From Eulemur rufifrons (lineage: Eukaryota; Chordata; Mammalia; Primates; Lemuridae): a stretch of 64,000 nucleotides of DNA. The DNA lies in the NCBI RefSeq assembly GCF_041146395.1, contig NC_090983.1, forward strand, positions 66,533,501 through 66,597,500, given 5' to 3'. The notes under the pieces are model-generated. The model saw only the letters and a list, made by a program, of their open reading frames with translations. It was not told the DNA's origin and made no database searches. A program made the translations under genes and the position numbers. Positions 61,492 through 64,000 of the stretch are shown one piece after another (the first letter of the stretch is position 1; each line of letters opens with the position of its first letter).

Positions 61492-61867
61492 ATAAAGAGT
61501 AAGAACACAAAGTACACAGTTGAGTTGGGCATGCTGGGCAGTTGGCTAGGCTCAGATGGTAGCTGGCAAGCTGATGCCAATGGGCCAGAGTCTAATGCTT
61601 CAGCAAAATAACGAATTTCTACCTACCAGGTATCTCTGAATCTCCTGTAGATAGTTGAAAACTTTGATTGACACTTGCCTAGTTTGTTTTAGTTTACCCA
61701 AAAGAGGCAAGATTTGGTAAGAGTTCACCTGGTGGTTTTTATGAATTCAAGTCTCTAGACCTTGGGAATTACACTCCATGGGGCTGAAGGAAATTCAAGC
61801 ACCATTTAACCACCACAGTGGGCAATTTCAGAGGAAATGTGGCCCATGGGAGTGGTCTCAAAAGACA

Positions 61868-62040
61868 ACAAACACAGCGGTGAGGTGGGAGGATCATGTG
61901 TTCCAGGTGGGAGCCCATGAGTTCGAGGTTGCAGTGAGCTATGATGACACCACTGCACTCTAGCCTGGGCAACAGAGTGAGACCCTGTCTCAAAAAAAAA
62001 AAAAAACCAAAAAACAACAACAACAACAACAACAAAAAAC
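61868..62040 (+). repeat. Alu SINE, 5'-truncated right arm, with (CAA)n tail
   Basis: It contains only right-arm text ('gaggttgcagtgagctatga', 'ccactgcactctagcctggg'), then poly-A and (CAA)n at 62016-62034. The 122-codon minus-strand frame covers it and is not a gene. Confidence 0.88.
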
Positions 62041-62044
62041 CCCA

Positions 62045-63340
62045 CAAACAAAAGAACAGAAATGGAAAGGTAATCTGATTTTTAAAAGGAAAGAAGTGAG
62101 AATCACAGAAGCTAGAAATGTATAAGTTCAAGGCCAACTCTTTTTAATACTCATCTAGATTTTACTAGTCAATGGATAACTTTAACTTTTAAAAGAAATA
62201 TAATAACCTCTTCATAGTACGATGAATTTGCTCAAAGTAAGTCATACTTTTGAGCCAAAATGAGTCAAACTCGTTTCCTTTCCTTATTTAGTTGGATTAT
62301 TAAGTTGTCAGGTTAGGGGAATATGATAGACCCGCTTTATCTGGAATATGTGGAAGGCCTCAATAATAATATGTTTTGATGGATTTGAAGCTGTTGAACA
62401 ATTAAATTTATGGTGTTGATTAACATTGAGGTTTGGGAATAGTCAATTAATAACAAATTGCTCTTACCTGTCTAAGTTTGAAGCGATGGATAAATAAACA
62501 CAGGTGTCAACCAGATGGAGGAAAAAAAAAACAAAAAACCCTCACCCTTGTTTTTGGTAAAACTGATGGGAAATATGGCTTGTTATGTGTCCACAATCCA
62601 GTCCCTAATACTTGCTGATGTTCCATCTCGCAAACTTCCTCTCCAGTCATAGGCACAGCTGGACCACCCTCCACCTCCCCCAGGTGGCAGCTCAGTGATT
62701 GGTGCAGGAAGAGATGAATGTGTCCTGCACAGAGGCAGCTTCAAGGACAGACTTGTTCAGGCGTTTTCAGTTCCTTCTCCAAAATTCACCAACCACCTAG
62801 CACGGTTGGAGGTGGAGAGAATGAACTAGAAGTGATAGAAGTTGTGATCCTGACATTTCTGGAAGGGCAGAAGTTCTTGTTTTATAGGCCAAGTTAGGAC
62901 TGCATAGGGAGGGATAGAGTGATTCCTTCTGGCAAACAAGTAGGGTAATCTACAGTCCTCTCTTCTGGCTGCTGTTACAGTCAATATTTTGCTATTTGAC
63001 GCATAGGAAGGTATAGAAGGAATGTATATCTTTTTTGAAGTTGGTACAAAAATAGGAAGAATGACATGACAAATGATGGGACCACAATTAAAAATTATCT
63101 CAACTGAGTGCAACCTAGGCTGAAATTTCCTACCTGGATGCAATTCAACAGCAATAAATATGGAGGCCTTTCTTTAGATTAAAAAAACTCCATACACCAT
63201 GCCATTGCTCATATACAGGGTAACGAACAAGAGCTTTGGCATCAATTTATATAAAAATGTTCTAGCAGCTTTAGGTCACCTGAACTGACTATAAGACAAC
63301 TATTATGCGTCTGCTAAAAATGTTAGTGCAGTCTCCAGCT
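62045..63340. other. Unique sequence without recognised features
   Basis: The 105-codon minus-strand frame at 62826-63143 has no splice support. A GC-richer patch lies at 62640-62720. Confidence 0.35.
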
Positions 63341-63344
63341 GCAT

Positions 63345-63430
63345 TTGTTCAACAAGTGATTGTTCGGCATGTATTCCATGGCAGGCACTGCGCTGGGCCC
63401 TGGGAATTAGTGATACCGTAGTGTCTGGAA
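63345..63430 (-). repeat. L2 3' end
   Basis: 'tttgttcaacaagtgattgt', 'ggcaggcactgcgctgggcc' and 'ctgggaattagtgataccgt' follow the reverse L2 3' end. Confidence 0.65.
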
Positions 63431-63584
63431 TAATCTGCCCACTTAGTAGAATATTCTTTAAGAGCGGCATTAATGAATTAAATTGGAACTTTAGTGGGTA
63501 GAGACTTAGTCTTATTTCTTCAGGCTTTCATCAGGCAATACTACTAACCCAGAGGAACAATATTTCAGTACTTCATTGGTAAGA

Positions 63585-64000
63585 ATTATTTTAGCTGGAA
63601 ATGACAGAGACACTGGCATAATTAGCTCAAACAAGAGGAAAATTAGTATGTTTTATAACAACAAAAACTTTAAAGGTACAGTAAACGTGTTATAATTGGG
63701 GCCAGGGATCTATTTCTCAGCCCTTCTTTGAGCTCTTCCACCTTCTAGGAGGACGCTTTTTCCTCCGACTGGTTCTTTTTGGTGACTGCCATCAGCCCCT
63801 GGAATAACATGCCTCCTCATTAGAAAATCTTTCTTCCAACCTTTGAACAAACACCTTCAGCCTGGTTAGGCTAGTTTGTATCACATGCCCAACCCTGGTC
63901 CAACAGCAGTCTCTAGAGTAATGTCACGCACCAACTGGCTGAAGCCTAAATTCTGGAACCAACCATTTGCAAGGGGATTAGAGCTACTATGATTGGCTTG
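63585..64000 (-). repeat. Ancient interspersed repeat, unnamed family copy E, cut by the window end
   Basis: 'ttttagctggaaatgacaga', 'ccatcagcccctggaataac', 'tgtatcacatgcccaaccct' and 'gggattagagctactatgat' (ending with 'gattggctt') match the other reversed copies. The repeat continues past 64000. Confidence 0.55.

Overview
This window is primate nuclear DNA, most likely from a strepsirrhine and probably a Malagasy lemur. The main evidence is the Alu elements. Many carry the strepsirrhine-style right arm (a 'gctgtgagctaggctgatgcc' type junction), and the minus-strand copy at 28908-29253 has an extra AT-rich block between its arms that I associate with lemur Alus. I see no bacterial or viral gene organisation. 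I can find no complete protein-coding gene. Almost every long open frame lies in a transposable element or in non-coding sequence.

Layout. 1-5.2 kb: L2 and MIR remnants with one Alu in a MIR. 5.2-8.3 kb: MIR, an unnamed ancient repeat, a pogo-type DNA transposon (6343-7560) carrying a hAT-like palindromic element and an Alu, then an L1 piece with an Alu monomer. 8.3-20 kb: mostly unique sequence with MIR, L2, an L1 3' end, a MaLR LTR, a CpG-enriched block with a perfect RFX X-box (15775-15788), and a U6 snRNA retrocopy. 20-28 kb: a long LTR, three L1 segments, several Alus, MER20, MER2, and two copies of an 80-bp mariner-like MITE. 28-32 kb: a young Alu and a truncated 5S rRNA copy. 32-42 kb: an ERVL relic on the minus strand surrounded by MaLR LTRs. 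42-49 kb: MIR, L1, an almost complete 1.2-kb L2 with a MER5A inside, and Alus. 49.7-52.4 kb: a broken 2.7-kb Tigger transposon. 52-58.5 kb: L2, L3/CR1, MIR and L1 relics. 58.5-64 kb: a CpG-rich block with a candidate 165-bp exon, two Alus, L2, and a repeat running off the end.

The non-repeat signals most worth checking are the candidate minus-strand terminal exon at 25387-25617 (strong 3' splice signal, 76 open codons, AATAAA just after the stop), the candidate phase 0-0 exon at 58937-59101, an open minus-strand segment near 8283-8560, and the X-box block. I recognise no gene for any of them. The window could be intronic or intergenic. Repeat names come from recognising consensus sequence by eye, so boundaries and subfamilies are approximate unless target-site duplications (TSDs) are given.
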